Shown here in pieces: positions 8,292 to 14,779 of a DNA stretch of 20,277 bases. The translations under genes and the position numbers were made by a program. The notes under the pieces are model-generated. The model saw nothing but the letters and a program-made list of their open reading frames with translations. It made no database searches and had not been told where the DNA came from. Position 1 is the stretch's first letter. Each line of letters begins with the position of its first letter. Origin of the DNA: a virus; IMG/VR virus record IMGVR_UViG_3300046463_000268, positions 1 to 20,277 of that record; one strand, 5' to 3'.

Positions 8292-8338
8292 AGAATAGCA
8301 ACGCCCCGGCCTGCGTCTTCTCTGAGACACGCCGGGGC
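8292..8338 (-). promoter_or_regulatory. Hairpin plus -10-like element upstream of the tail operon
   Basis: The outer stem GCCCCGGC (8303-8310) pairs with GCCGGGGC (8331-8338), with an inner stem GTCT/AGAC around a 6-base loop. Five bases downstream on the minus strand lies TATTCT (8297-8292), a plausible -10 hexamer about 33 bases before the GTG at 8259. No convincing -35 is visible. Thirteen bases (GACACGCCGGGGC, 8326-8338) are identical to 15634-15646. Confidence 0.5.
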
Positions 8339-8353
8339 CATTCGGGCACAAGG

Positions 8354-8384
8354 AAGGCCACCCGTGAGCGCTACGGGTGGCCTT
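8354..8384 (-). terminator. Terminator hairpin at the end of the accessory cassette
   Basis: A perfect 12-bp stem, AAGGCCACCCGT (8354-8365) with ACGGGTGGCCTT (8373-8384), has a 7-base loop and is followed on the minus strand by a modestly T-rich tail (TTCCTTG). It lies between the stop at 8429 and the tail operon start at 8259, so it would end transcription of the accessory genes. Confidence 0.7.
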
Positions 8385-8428
8385 CGTGGTCGCCGGTGGA
8401 AGGATGAGGCCCGGCTGCCTCGTCTAGT

Positions 8429-8917
8429 CTAGCGGTTCTTGTGCTTCTCGTGCCCGTGGGTGATTAACGCCTTGATTGCTGTCTGCCCTAACGTCTCGTG
8501 GATTGCGTGCGGGAACTTGAATATGAGGCTGACCGTCGTTCCGTAGCTCATGCCGTCGTATTGTTCCTCGTAGTGCGTGAGGATGTCCCCGAGGGCCTCG
8601 ATCGGGATGAGCCCGCCACGGATGAGCTGCCGCTGGTAATCCTCGTGCCGCTTGATCGCCGCCTCTTTGTACCCGCGCTCCGATGCCACCCGGGCCTGGC
8701 TCTCCTCCAGCCGGCGCCGGAGATCCTCCTTTGTGTCGAACTCCGGGCCGTACGGATCGATCCCGGTCTCCACCATGCCCGGCGCCGTCACAACCTCCGG
8801 CGCCCACTCCCAAATCTTCCCACCATTCTCCCGCGCCATCTGCGCGGCCTCTTTGATCGTTAGGCCCTGGATCAGGTCAAACTCTTCATTCCGTGCCCCG
8901 TACTTGCGCTTGCCCAT
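8429..8917 (-). CDS. Hypothetical protein, last gene of the accessory cassette
   Basis: This 162-residue protein is not recognised. It has a basic N-terminus (MGKRKYGARNEEFD), a helical middle rich in E, R and K (about residues 64-95) consistent with a coiled coil, and a C-terminal HGHEKHK tail. The ATG has GGGAG 7 bases upstream, one of the better ribosome binding sites in the cassette. A terminator hairpin follows it. There are no Cys residues, unlike several of its neighbours. Calling it coding rests on the ribosome binding site, the tight packing and the absence of a better frame. Confidence 0.7.
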   Translation of the reverse strand: MGKRKYGARNEEFDLIQGLTIKEAAQMARENGGKIWEWAPEVVTAPGMVETGIDPYGPEFDTKEDLRRRLEESQARVASERGYKEAAIKRHEDYQRQLIRGGLIPIEALGDILTHYEEQYDGMSYGTTVSLIFKFPHAIHETLGQTAIKALITHGHEKHKNR

Positions 8918-8929
8918 TGTGCTACTCCC

Positions 8930-9232
8930 TTAGTCGTTGTCTTTGTACTGCAGAATCCGTTTGTCTTTGTCCGGGCCCGCCTGGTGTGTCCCCCACACCA
9001 CGGATAGCCCGAGCGCCGCGTAGGCCTGCGCTTTGCCGTGCGGGACGTATCCCTTGCCCTCGACGTATGCGTGCCCGTCAACCTGCGCCAGCGGCTCCGA
9101 TGCCGGTTCGGGCCCGGTGTTCCACCATGAGCGGCCGCAGCGGCAGTCGTGCGCGGTCTCGTGCCCGGTCTCCGCCTGGCAGGAGCATGTGTGCCGGCTG
9201 CGGTTGAATGTCCGCTCCGCCCTGCAGCTCAC
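8930..9232 (-). CDS. Small Cys/His-rich hypothetical protein
   Basis: This 100-residue protein starts at a GTG (9232) that overlaps the stop of the preceding gene as GTGA, indicating coupled translation; its own ribosome binding site is weak. The first third is rich in metal-ligand residues: C3, H14, C16, C18, H24, H28, C30 and C32. The remainder reads VDGHAYVEGKGYVPHGKAQA and on into a possible short beta/helix domain. Zinc binding is an inference from the spacing. The frame is open further upstream, but that part lies inside the neighbouring gene and I do not count it. Confidence 0.6.
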   Translation of the reverse strand: MSCRAERTFNRSRHTCSCQAETGHETAHDCRCGRSWWNTGPEPASEPLAQVDGHAYVEGKGYVPHGKAQAYAALGLSVVWGTHQAGPDKDKRILQYKDND

Positions 9233-9489
9233 GGCTTCGGGTAAGGGTTCGCGGTCTCGTAGTCGAGGTCCGTTGCTCCCGCTTTGTAGCCCTCTTCCCA
9301 TCCCTCGTGCATGCTCCCGAATCCGGCCGCCCTGAGCCGTCCCACAACATGCGCCGTGACCACGATCGACTCCGGGTATGCCTCGCCCTCGTACACCTTG
9401 TCGCAGCCCTTGGCGTGGCAGACGTGCCGCCCGTCCCGGAGCCCGTGCCTGGCGTGCTCGTTGATGATGTCCACCATTGTCTTACTCAT
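9229..9489 (-). CDS. Small hypothetical protein
   Basis: An 86-residue unrecognised protein. The ATG at 9489 overlaps the stop of the upstream gene and has GAGGAG about 8 bases before it. Visible features are H22, C24, H25 and C29 in the segment RHVCHAKGCDKVYEG, which could bind a metal, and a C-terminal region rich in Gly, Tyr and acidic residues. Overlaps of a few bases on both sides place it inside the co-transcribed accessory cassette. Confidence 0.65.
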   Translation of the reverse strand: MSKTMVDIINEHARHGLRDGRHVCHAKGCDKVYEGEAYPESIVVTAHVVGRLRAAGFGSMHEGWEEGYKAGATDLDYETANPYPKP

Positions 9490-9865
9490 TGCTGGCGCTC
9501 CTCGGTAGTGGTTCCAGCCCGCCCGATGGCGTGGCCCATTTGCGCTGATATTGCCGGGTCAGCCGTAGCAGGCTGAGCTTCGTAAACCACGGCACCGTGG
9601 CGTCTAGCTCCTGGTGCATGTTCTGGCTCACCCATTCGCTCACGCCGCCGTAGTAGCCCTCAAAGTAATAGGGGTCCACGCTGTCGATGATGCGCCGCAG
9701 CTCCGCGCAGTGGCCGCACGCAACATTGGTGAAGAAGTCGCCTTCCCAGCTCCCCGCGTGCCGGGCGTACAACTCGCCCGGGGTGATCGTCCGCCAGCAC
9801 TCCTCGCACTGGTGGGTCTTCCGGGCCTTGACCGTGCGTGTCGCGCCGAAGTCCTGGCCCGTCAC
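9482..9865 (-). CDS. Zinc-ribbon-like hypothetical phage protein
   Basis: This 127-residue protein has two CxxC pairs, C20/C23 (HQCEECWR) and C50/C53 (ACGHC), separated by 26 residues including PGELYARHAGSWEGDFF. The arrangement is typical of a zinc ribbon, and I recognise this general pattern from small phage and prophage proteins of unknown function. The C-terminal half carries many aromatic residues (DPYYFEGYYGG). The GTG at 9865 is chosen because it overlaps the previous stop (GTGA) and has GGGAGG upstream. A longer in-frame reading exists but lies inside the upstream gene. The function is unknown; nucleic-acid or protein binding is possible. Confidence 0.7.
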   Translation of the reverse strand: MTGQDFGATRTVKARKTHQCEECWRTITPGELYARHAGSWEGDFFTNVACGHCAELRRIIDSVDPYYFEGYYGGVSEWVSQNMHQELDATVPWFTKLSLLRLTRQYQRKWATPSGGLEPLPRSASNE

Positions 9866-10086
9866 GGTTTTCCTCCCTTGTGGATGAGTGCCGGCCTGCG
9901 GTACTCGCGGGCCCTGTCGCGCCGGAGCCGGCGCCGCTGCTTCTCCGTGTCCGCGAACGCTATCCGCAAATCCCACCGTGTGGCCCGGTTCGCCCATCCC
10001 GCGGCCTCGCTGACCGCCCGGAGCCCGGCCGCGAACTCATCCAGCGATTCAAGCATGCTCCGGAAAAATTCCTCGGTTGTGGTCAT
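9862..10086 (-). CDS. Small basic helical hypothetical protein
   Basis: A 74-residue protein starting at the ATG at 10086, which overlaps the preceding stop as ATGA. The N-terminal half is helical (TTTEEFFRSMLESLDEF). The C-terminal half is strongly basic (KQRRRLRRDRAREYRR), which suggests nucleic-acid contact or simply a charged tail. A longer in-frame reading up to 10614 crosses two neighbouring genes and is rejected. It is not recognised as a known family. Confidence 0.6.
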   Translation of the reverse strand: MTTTEEFFRSMLESLDEFAAGLRAVSEAAGWANRATRWDLRIAFADTEKQRRRLRRDRAREYRRPALIHKGGKP

Positions 10087-10445
10087 GCCGTCACCGCCAC
10101 GATGTTTGCGAGGGGAATGTTGATGGTGGAGGAGCGGCCGGTGCTGTGCGTGACTGATTTCTCGTTGACGCGGATGATCCGGTACCAGCCGTGGCTCGTG
10201 CGTACCTGCGTCGCTGCTTCGAGCTGGGCCCGGGTGAACGGCTGCGGGCGCCTGCGCTGGAGCACCTCCAGCCGGATGCGGACCGCCGCCGCGGTGTCGG
10301 TGTCGCCGTTGGCTTCGGCGCCGGAGATCACGCGCTCCATGGCCGCGACGTCCTTCTCCCACTGGGCAAGCTGCGGGGCTTCCGCCTTGTCGTAGGGCCA
10401 CTGTTTGCGGGTAATGATGTCCTCGACCAGCTCCGGGCCTGTCAT
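10083..10445 (-). CDS. Hypothetical protein of the accessory cassette
   Basis: A 120-residue unrecognised protein. The first part is helical with acidic and basic residues alternating (about residues 15-75). The second part has a beta-like stretch with W, Y and several I/V residues (HGWYRIIRVNEKSVTHS, then INIPLANIVAV). The ATG overlaps the upstream stop as ATGA. The C-terminal half resembles a small beta-barrel or SH3-like fold; that is an impression only. Confidence 0.65.
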   Translation of the reverse strand: MTGPELVEDIITRKQWPYDKAEAPQLAQWEKDVAAMERVISGAEANGDTDTAAAVRIRLEVLQRRRPQPFTRAQLEAATQVRTSHGWYRIIRVNEKSVTHSTGRSSTINIPLANIVAVTA

Positions 10446-10639
10446 CGCCTGCCGCCCTTGCGGATGCTGTAGCCGCCGACGCTCTTCTGCCGGGCGAGTC
10501 TGGCCTGCGCCGGGGTGAGTTGTACCGTGATTGTGGTGCCGTCGATCTCAACGGCTGCCGGCACGATGCCGCCGCGGATGGGGTCCCATCCCTGGGCGGC
10601 GACGGTCTGGTCATAAATTGGGGTCTGGTTTTCGCTCAT
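10442..10639 (-). CDS. Small hypothetical protein, first gene of the accessory cassette, possibly leaderless
   Basis: A 65-residue unrecognised protein with a beta-like centre (VEIDGTTITVQLTPAQAR) and a basic C-terminus (RKGGRR). It lacks a Shine-Dalgarno sequence. Instead, TATGAT lies at 10651-10646 and six bases later comes the A of its ATG, the geometry of a leaderless transcript as is common in actinobacteria. The 18-bp repeat motif (10645-10662) overlaps this putative promoter. As the first gene of a seven-gene overlapping set, its promoter would drive the whole cassette. Confidence 0.65.
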   Translation of the reverse strand: MSENQTPIYDQTVAAQGWDPIRGGIVPAAVEIDGTTITVQLTPAQARLARQKSVGGYSIRKGGRR

Positions 10640-10644
10640 GCCCC

Positions 10645-10662
10645 AATCATAACCTAGGTTTC
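10645..10662 (-). promoter_or_regulatory. Repeat motif copy 1: palindrome plus TATGATT
   Basis: The minus strand reads GAAACCTAGGTTATGATT. The core AACCTAGGTT is a perfect 10-bp palindrome. Two further copies occur at 17155-17172 and 18434-18451, all between genes and upstream of accessory cassettes. It is likely an operator overlapping a promoter; the TATGAT part could be the -10. Confidence 0.65.
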
Positions 10663-10663
10663 T

Positions 10664-10840
10664 TTAGTCGGGGGTGTCCGCCGTAATCCGCGTCTCACGC
10701 GGAATAGTCCCGTCCGTACTCCGGTTCTCCGTCTTGCACCGCCCGCACCCAATCGTCCATGGCCGCGTCACCGACTCCGCGAGAAGCTTCCCGCACCCCC
10801 GGCACCTCGGCCTGACATCCGTCGCGATCAGCCTACCCAC
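10664..10840 (-). CDS. Small Com-like zinc-ribbon protein
   Basis: A 58-residue protein with C13, C16, C32 and C35 in the pattern RCRGCGKLLAE ... IGCGRCKTEN. It closely matches the layout of the Com family of small phage zinc proteins. Com of phage Mu activates translation of the mom DNA-modification gene, but Com-like proteins also occur without mom, and no mom gene is visible here. The GTG at 10840 is chosen because it overlaps the upstream stop by 8 bases and has GGGGAG just before it. A longer in-frame reading to 11044 lies inside the upstream gene and is Arg-rich nonsense. Family resemblance is fairly clear; the function here is open. Confidence 0.7.
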   Translation of the reverse strand: MGRLIATDVRPRCRGCGKLLAESVTRPWTIGCGRCKTENRSTDGTIPRETRITADTPD

Positions 10841-11123
10841 GGGGCTCCCCGCAATCCCCACAGAACCGGACCAGCCCTGACATGGTCTCCGTCTCCATGG
10901 CCGGGCCCGTGTGCTGGCAGTCCACCGCCGGGGCCTGCCCCATGACCGCCGTAGGGTCCTCCGCCGGCGCCTGCTCACGTCCGCCCTGGTGCGCCCGGGA
11001 AAGGTCCTGTGCCCGGTCCACAAGGGCTTCCCGCGCCATGACAAGCGTGCCCAGTGAGGCGTCGATCGCGATGACCGCCTTCTCCAGCGCCCTCATCGCC
11101 TCATCGTAAACTTGCTCAGACAT
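10833..11123 (-). CDS. Small protein with helical N-terminus and C-terminal Cys motif
   Basis: A 96-residue protein. Residues 3-45 are helical (YDEAMRALEKAVIAIDA onward), and the C-terminus has a likely zinc knuckle: C69, H71, C88 and C91 (DCQHTG ... RFCGDCGE). The ATG at 11123 has GGAG 7 bases upstream and overlaps the tail terminator gene by 8 bases, so it is co-expressed with neck genes. No family is recognised. It and the next small zinc-ribbon gene mark the shift from neck genes to accessory genes. Confidence 0.65.
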   Translation of the reverse strand: MSEQVYDEAMRALEKAVIAIDASLGTLVMAREALVDRAQDLSRAHQGGREQAPAEDPTAVMGQAPAVDCQHTGPAMETETMSGLVRFCGDCGEPRG

Positions 11124-11550
11124 AACTCGGCTCCAGACTGATCGTGAACATGGTGCTGAAAATCTCCTGGTTGCGTTTGTCCCTGCCCTGCGAGTTGATG
11201 TTCCCCGGCTGCGCGTAAAGCATCCGCAGCCCGCGACTGGTGTACTCGCCCTGGTTCGCGATCAGGTACCGGAGCCTCATCATCTCCGTACGGGCCTGCA
11301 CATAGTCCGTCGGGTCACCCTGGACAAGGACCTCGATCACGGCTTCTTCGAGCGCGACGGCCGTCCCCATGGTGAACTGTGGTGCCCCGCCGGGTGCGTC
11401 CAGCACGAACCGGCACAGCCCGTTCTTGTCCTGCGTGTATGCCATGAACACATCCGTGTTGAGCACCGCGCCGGGGGTCTTCGCGATGATGAGATCAGCG
11501 ATCAGTTCCATGGCCGTTGGGGCGCCCGTGATGAGTGTGGGGTCAGCCAT
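11116..11550 (-). CDS. Tail terminator protein
   Basis: A 144-residue protein in the classical position after the HK97-gp10-like neck gene. Segments such as AMELIADLIIAKTPGAVLN at the N-terminus, the central DAPGGAPQFTMG, and the C-terminal IFSTMFTISLEPSYV fit the fold of minor capsid or tail terminator proteins (PF12691/DUF3168-like). These form a ring that stops tube growth and joins tail to head. The ATG has GAGGAG 7 bases upstream. The assignment rests on gene order plus general sequence character and is not a strict motif match. Confidence 0.75.
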   Translation of the reverse strand: MADPTLITGAPTAMELIADLIIAKTPGAVLNTDVFMAYTQDKNGLCRFVLDAPGGAPQFTMGTAVALEEAVIEVLVQGDPTDYVQARTEMMRLRYLIANQGEYTSRGLRMLYAQPGNINSQGRDKRNQEIFSTMFTISLEPSYV

Positions 11551-11974
11551 TGAGTATCTCCTCGATCTTCATCGCAATGCGTGCGTCCAGTCCCGGGATG
11601 TGCGCCTCGACCGGGTCTGATAGGTAGTCTTTTTTCTTGCCGTTCCCGAAATTCTGGATGACGTGCGTCCCGTCCTCCCGCATGCCCCGGTGCAGGTACA
11701 TCGCGTAGGCGACGGCGCTCGATCCGTAGCTGAGCTGGACCGTGACCTCGCCGGCCGTGAACACCGGGTTTTGCACCCGGGCGCTGGCCTTGAGCCCGCC
11801 GAACCGGAACGGCGCCTCCTCCTGGCTGTCCCTCATGATGAGATCCGCCTCTTCTTTCAGCACCCGCCCAAGGGTCGGTTGTGCTGTGGCGCCGGCGCGG
11901 GTGAGTAGGGCCACGAGCTCGTCGTGCCCCACCACCTCGATGCTGCCGATCAGTCCATCAGGCACCGGCGCCAT
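11543..11974 (-). CDS. HK97 gp10-like neck/tail completion protein
   Basis: This 143-residue protein shows the hallmark features of HK97 gp10-type proteins: a helical N-terminus (VALLTRAGATAQPTLGRVL) and a C-terminal ring segment (YAMYLHRG, then PVEAHIPGLDARIAMKIEEIL). It takes part in the head-tail joining complex. The ATG at 11974 is preferred because GGAG lies 9 bases upstream. An upstream in-frame ATG at 12055 would add 27 residues of Ser/Thr/Arg-rich sequence lying wholly within the stopper gene. It overlaps the stopper gene by 17 bases. Confidence 0.8.
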   Translation of the reverse strand: MAPVPDGLIGSIEVVGHDELVALLTRAGATAQPTLGRVLKEEADLIMRDSQEEAPFRFGGLKASARVQNPVFTAGEVTVQLSYGSSAVAYAMYLHRGMREDGTHVIQNFGNGKKKDYLSDPVEAHIPGLDARIAMKIEEILNG

Positions 11975-12356
11975 GCCCCGATTCTCCACGTTCCCCGAAG
12001 TAAATCTCCTGGTGGTGGATTCCCTCGGCGCCGTACCGGTTGATGACGACGGCAATCATGGCTGTTTCCCAGCCCGTCACACTGGAAAGGCTCGGGATCT
12101 CCGCCTTATCGTTGGTCGTCAGCCACGGCACAATCCAGCCAAGATACGCTTTGCCGCTTACCGGCCTGACTTCCCCTGTCGCCGTGGTCAGGTTCTCGCT
12201 GCGGTCCTCCATGTGCATGGGGATGAGGATGGGTGATGTCCCGTAGGTTTCCTTCCCGTAGGCGTCCCGCCCCGAGAACTGGGTCACCCGGAGGTTGGCC
12301 GGCATGAGCGCCAGGAACTCCGGCTCCACCTCCGTGAATCCGTACTGGTTGGTCAT
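11958..12356 (-). CDS. Head-to-tail stopper protein
   Basis: A 132-residue protein directly after the adaptor gene, with an ATGA overlap. It has a beta-rich centre (LRVTQFSGRDAYGKETYG) and the pattern KAYLGWIVPWLTTNDKAEIPSLS, which resembles head closure (stopper) proteins of siphophages that plug the portal channel after DNA packaging. The ribosome binding site is weak, so translation probably depends on coupling. Evidence is mainly gene order (adaptor, stopper, gp10-like, terminator) together with size. Confidence 0.75.
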   Translation of the reverse strand: MTNQYGFTEVEPEFLALMPANLRVTQFSGRDAYGKETYGTSPILIPMHMEDRSENLTTATGEVRPVSGKAYLGWIVPWLTTNDKAEIPSLSSVTGWETAMIAVVINRYGAEGIHHQEIYFGERGESGHGAGA

Positions 12357-12778
12357 AGCCCGAGCCCGCCCATCATGAAGCTAGACAGCGCCGGGCTGTC
12401 CATGCCCCCCACAGCGAACACCGACGGCTGAGAGCTGTCCCATACGGGCCCACCCTCCGCGACGGCTGTGCGGCCGGCGAGGAGCCTGTCTGCGAGCTCG
12501 TAGTATTGCTGCGCCATGGCCGGGAAGTCGTACTTGACCTGCAGCGTCCCAATCCTGGTCTCCGCGACAACGAGTGTGGAGAACTTGTTCGCCATGGCCC
12601 GCGCGGTCTCGCTCGCCGCCTTGTAGGCGTCCGGGACCCCGTTGTAGGTGTTCTGCGTCAGCCAGAAATCAATGTCCCCGTCTGCCGGGCTGTACTTGCC
12701 CTGGGTAACATCGCCCAGCAGGTACCGCACAAGGTCGCGGTTACTCGAAGCTAGGTTGCCCGAATATGTCCAGCTCAC
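12353..12778 (-). CDS. Head-to-tail adaptor protein
   Basis: A 141-residue protein with a strong match to the usual adaptor pattern: an N-terminal WTYSGNLASSNRDLVRYLLGD, then DGDIDFWLTQNTYN, a helix AYKAASETARAMANKFS, and VKYDFPAMAQQYYELADRLL. Adaptors form a ring under the portal. The C-terminus is Gly/Met-rich (SSFMMGGLGL). The GTG at 12778 overlaps the upstream stop as GTGA and has GGAGGA 9 bases before it. Confidence is high because both pattern and context agree. Confidence 0.85.
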   Translation of the reverse strand: MSWTYSGNLASSNRDLVRYLLGDVTQGKYSPADGDIDFWLTQNTYNGVPDAYKAASETARAMANKFSTLVVAETRIGTLQVKYDFPAMAQQYYELADRLLAGRTAVAEGGPVWDSSQPSVFAVGGMDSPALSSFMMGGLGL

Positions 12779-13014
12779 CGATGGTCCTCCACATTCCAGA
12801 TCTTCTTATTGCATGTGCCGCAGCGGTATTCCCGCCAGCTCGTCAGAACCTCATACAGGCTGACGGTCCGTTGCTGCGCGTCCGGGTAAAACCCAAGGTA
12901 CCGTGCCCCGCATTTCTCGTGGTACTCGCGGGGCCCGTACCTGGTCTGGATCATCAGACCCACCATAACCTCGAGAAGTGTCAGGCTCGGGGCCTCCGGC
13001 GCTGGTGCCTTCAT
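12775..13014 (-). CDS. Small zinc-ribbon-like hypothetical protein within the neck genes
   Basis: A 79-residue protein with H32, C35, C65 and C68 (EYHEKCGARYLGFYP ... YRCGTCNKKIW), consistent with one zinc site. It sits between the head fibre gene and the adaptor gene, and its stop overlaps the adaptor start as GTGA. No known family is recognised. The start at 13014 has only a weak ribosome binding site. Confidence 0.65.
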   Translation of the reverse strand: MKAPAPEAPSLTLLEVMVGLMIQTRYGPREYHEKCGARYLGFYPDAQQRTVSLYEVLTSWREYRCGTCNKKIWNVEDHR

Positions 13015-13023
13015 GGCTCAGGC

Positions 13024-13299
13024 CTATTTCAGGTGCCCGGCGTTTTTCAGCGCCAGCGATAGTGCGTTTACCTGCGTCACCAGGTTATTGATGATGCCCT
13101 GCTCTGTCGCCGTGTAGGTCGCCCCGGCGCTGCCGGCCGTTGCCGTCGGCGCCGTCGGTGTTGACGCGATGACCGGCTTCTGCCCGGACACCGCAGTGAC
13201 CAGACCGTCCACGCCCGATGCCGGCGAAACCACCTTGCCGCCATCTCCGATGACAAGCGTCTTCACCACAATCTTGTCGAAATACTCTGTCCCGCTCAC
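13024..13299 (-). CDS. Putative head fibre protein
   Basis: A 91-residue protein directly downstream of the major capsid gene. The N-terminus has a small beta-like region (FDKIVVKTLVIGDGGKVV), followed by a Ala/Thr/Pro/Val-rich linker. The C-terminal part (GATYTATEQGIINNLVTQVNALSLALKNAG) is a short coiled coil closely resembling Phage_fiber_2-type head fibre proteins, which trimerise and project from the capsid. The GTG at 13299 has a strong GGAGGAGG site. It is separated from the capsid gene by a strong terminator, which would keep its expression below that of the capsid protein. Confidence 0.65.
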   Translation of the reverse strand: MSGTEYFDKIVVKTLVIGDGGKVVSPASGVDGLVTAVSGQKPVIASTPTAPTATAGSAGATYTATEQGIINNLVTQVNALSLALKNAGHLK

Positions 13300-13316
13300 T
13301 GCCCCTCCTCCGGGGT

Positions 13317-13357
13317 AAAAGGACGGCCCGGCACCCGTGCTGGGTGCCGGGCCGTCC
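13317..13357 (-). terminator. Strong intrinsic terminator after the major capsid gene
   Basis: A perfect 16-bp GC-rich stem (13321-13336 with 13342-13357) and a 5-base loop are followed on the minus strand by TTTTA (13320-13316). It lies 17 bases past the capsid stop and about 20 bases before the head fibre start. It is a textbook Rho-independent terminator and probably leaves only partial readthrough into the neck genes. Confidence 0.9.
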
Positions 13358-13374
13358 CGCGTGTCTGGTGCTGG

Positions 13375-14352
13375 TTAGGCGACGGCGGATGCCATGAACA
13401 CGCCGAGGTTCGGCGCGACAACCTTGTTCGACCAGGCAGCCTGGGACTCAATGCGAGTCGCCTTGAGGTTCTCCATGCGGATCTGGTAGGTACCGACGGT
13501 CAGGCCGCTGGTCCCGGTGATGCCGTTCCAGGAGAACGTGTAGCCGGCGGACGGGGTGAGCAGGCCCGGGTTCGGGGCACTGTGGCAGAGCAGGATCGAC
13601 TTGGGGTAGATGTACTGCACCGCGTCGGTCTGTCCTTCCTTGTTCGATGCGACAAGGGTGCGGGCGACGATAACCTCGTCAACACCGAAGTAGCGTGCGA
13701 GCAGCTCCTCCGTCACAACATTGGCCGACGTGTACTTGATTCGGTCGATGATGTTGGGGTGGTTCTTGAGCGCGTTGAAAACCTGCTTGCCCAGAACAAT
13801 CTTGTTGACGTCGTAGCCGGTGACGCCGGCAACGTTTTCCTTGGCCGCCTCGATCGTGGAGATCGGGGTGGAGTTGGTGTAGTCGTTGAACTGGATGAAC
13901 TGGTTTGCGGACGGCGCGGATGCGACGCCGGTCAGGTCGGTGCCCCAGACGCCGGTCTTGAAATAGGTGTTGGCGAAGTCGACTTCCTGGCGGAGCAGGA
14001 GGCGGCTTGCAACAAAGTTGGTGGCGTCCGTGAGCGGGCTCAGCGGGGAGGTCGCGTTCTGCATGACCTGGTCGCCAACGTCCTTGTGGAAGGCCCATAC
14101 GTCGGTCGAGTAGGTGTCGGTGCCGACGTTGTAGCCGGATCCGACGGACTCGGTCGCGTCTGCCCGCTTCTGGGCGACGTCCTGCAGCCAGTCGTTCTGG
14201 TTGTACTTGAAGTACAGGCCGCTGGCCTTGTCCACCGGGACCACAGGGAAAACCTTGTGGGCGATGTAGTTATCCTGCGACTGCATGTATGCAACCGACA
14301 GGTTGGTAAGGACCGCGTCAATGTGGGATGCATTGAATCCGGGCTGTGGCAT
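13375..14352 (-). CDS. Major capsid protein
   Basis: This 325-residue protein builds the capsid shell. It matches a widespread major capsid family: N-terminal SVAYMQSQDNYIAHKVFPVV, the dipeptide-rich YFKYNQNDWLQDVAQKRA, then TDTYSTDVWAFHKDVGDQV, and a segment LLLRQEVDFANTYFKTGVWG in the first half. Further on, KIVLGKQVFNALKNHPNIIDRIKYT is also typical of the family. The ATG has AGAGGA 11 bases upstream. It comes after scaffold-like and decoration genes, and a strong terminator follows. I do not see a cleaved N-terminal delta domain. Confidence 0.93.
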   Translation of the reverse strand: MPQPGFNASHIDAVLTNLSVAYMQSQDNYIAHKVFPVVPVDKASGLYFKYNQNDWLQDVAQKRADATESVGSGYNVGTDTYSTDVWAFHKDVGDQVMQNATSPLSPLTDATNFVASRLLLRQEVDFANTYFKTGVWGTDLTGVASAPSANQFIQFNDYTNSTPISTIEAAKENVAGVTGYDVNKIVLGKQVFNALKNHPNIIDRIKYTSANVVTEELLARYFGVDEVIVARTLVASNKEGQTDAVQYIYPKSILLCHSAPNPGLLTPSAGYTFSWNGITGTSGLTVGTYQIRMENLKATRIESQAAWSNKVVAPNLGVFMASAVA

Positions 14353-14392
14353 TGTGCTTTTTCCTCTCTAGGGTTTCTGCTGGTCAGCCGGA

Positions 14393-14776
14393 TTAGGCGT
14401 GCAGGAAGCTGGCGCCGAAGTCGACAAGTCCCGTGAAGATGTCGCCGGAAACGGCGCTCACCATTGCGGTACCGACTACGGGGGTGCCGGTGACGGCGGT
14501 GATCGCAGCGCCAGAGGCGTTGAAACCAAACTGGGCGCCGGCTGCGATGGTGCCGCCGGCCTTCACCTTGACGGCTCCGCTCGTCGCGATGGCTGCGGCT
14601 TTGCCGGCCTTCGGGTCAGAGTAGAGCACGCCGAACGGGTTGTCGCTGGTCGCGGCAATCGGGATGATCTGCCCGGCTGCGTCCAGCTTCACGCCCGTGT
14701 AGAGGTACGTGGCCGTGGCGGAAAGGTCATTGGTGCTGTTGCGAGTGACAAACTCGACATTCTGCTCGTAAGCCAT
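14393..14776 (-). CDS. Capsid decoration protein (DUF2190-like)
   Basis: A 127-residue, Ala/Gly/Val/Thr-rich, beta-dominated protein just upstream of the major capsid gene. Segments such as AATSDNPFGVLY, GAVKVKAGGTIAAGAQFGFN and VVGTAMVSAVSGDIFTGLV match the repeated turn-strand layout of DUF2190-type head decoration proteins, which stabilise the capsid surface after expansion. The ATG at 14776 has a GAAGGGGG ribosome binding site 8 bases upstream. Position and pattern agree. Confidence 0.8.
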   Translation of the reverse strand: MAYEQNVEFVTRNSTNDLSATATYLYTGVKLDAAGQIIPIAATSDNPFGVLYSDPKAGKAAAIATSGAVKVKAGGTIAAGAQFGFNASGAAITAVTGTPVVGTAMVSAVSGDIFTGLVDFGASFLHA

Positions 14777-14779
14777 TGC

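Noticed and set aside
10087-10614. N-terminal extension of the 74-residue basic protein to 10614
   Set aside because: It covers two neighbouring genes in another frame. The ATGA overlap at 10083-10086 gives a better start.
10841-11044. N-terminal extension of the Com-like gene to 11044
   Set aside because: The extra residues are Arg/Trp-rich and lie wholly inside the upstream gene. The GTG at 10840 overlaps the stop as is usual in this region.
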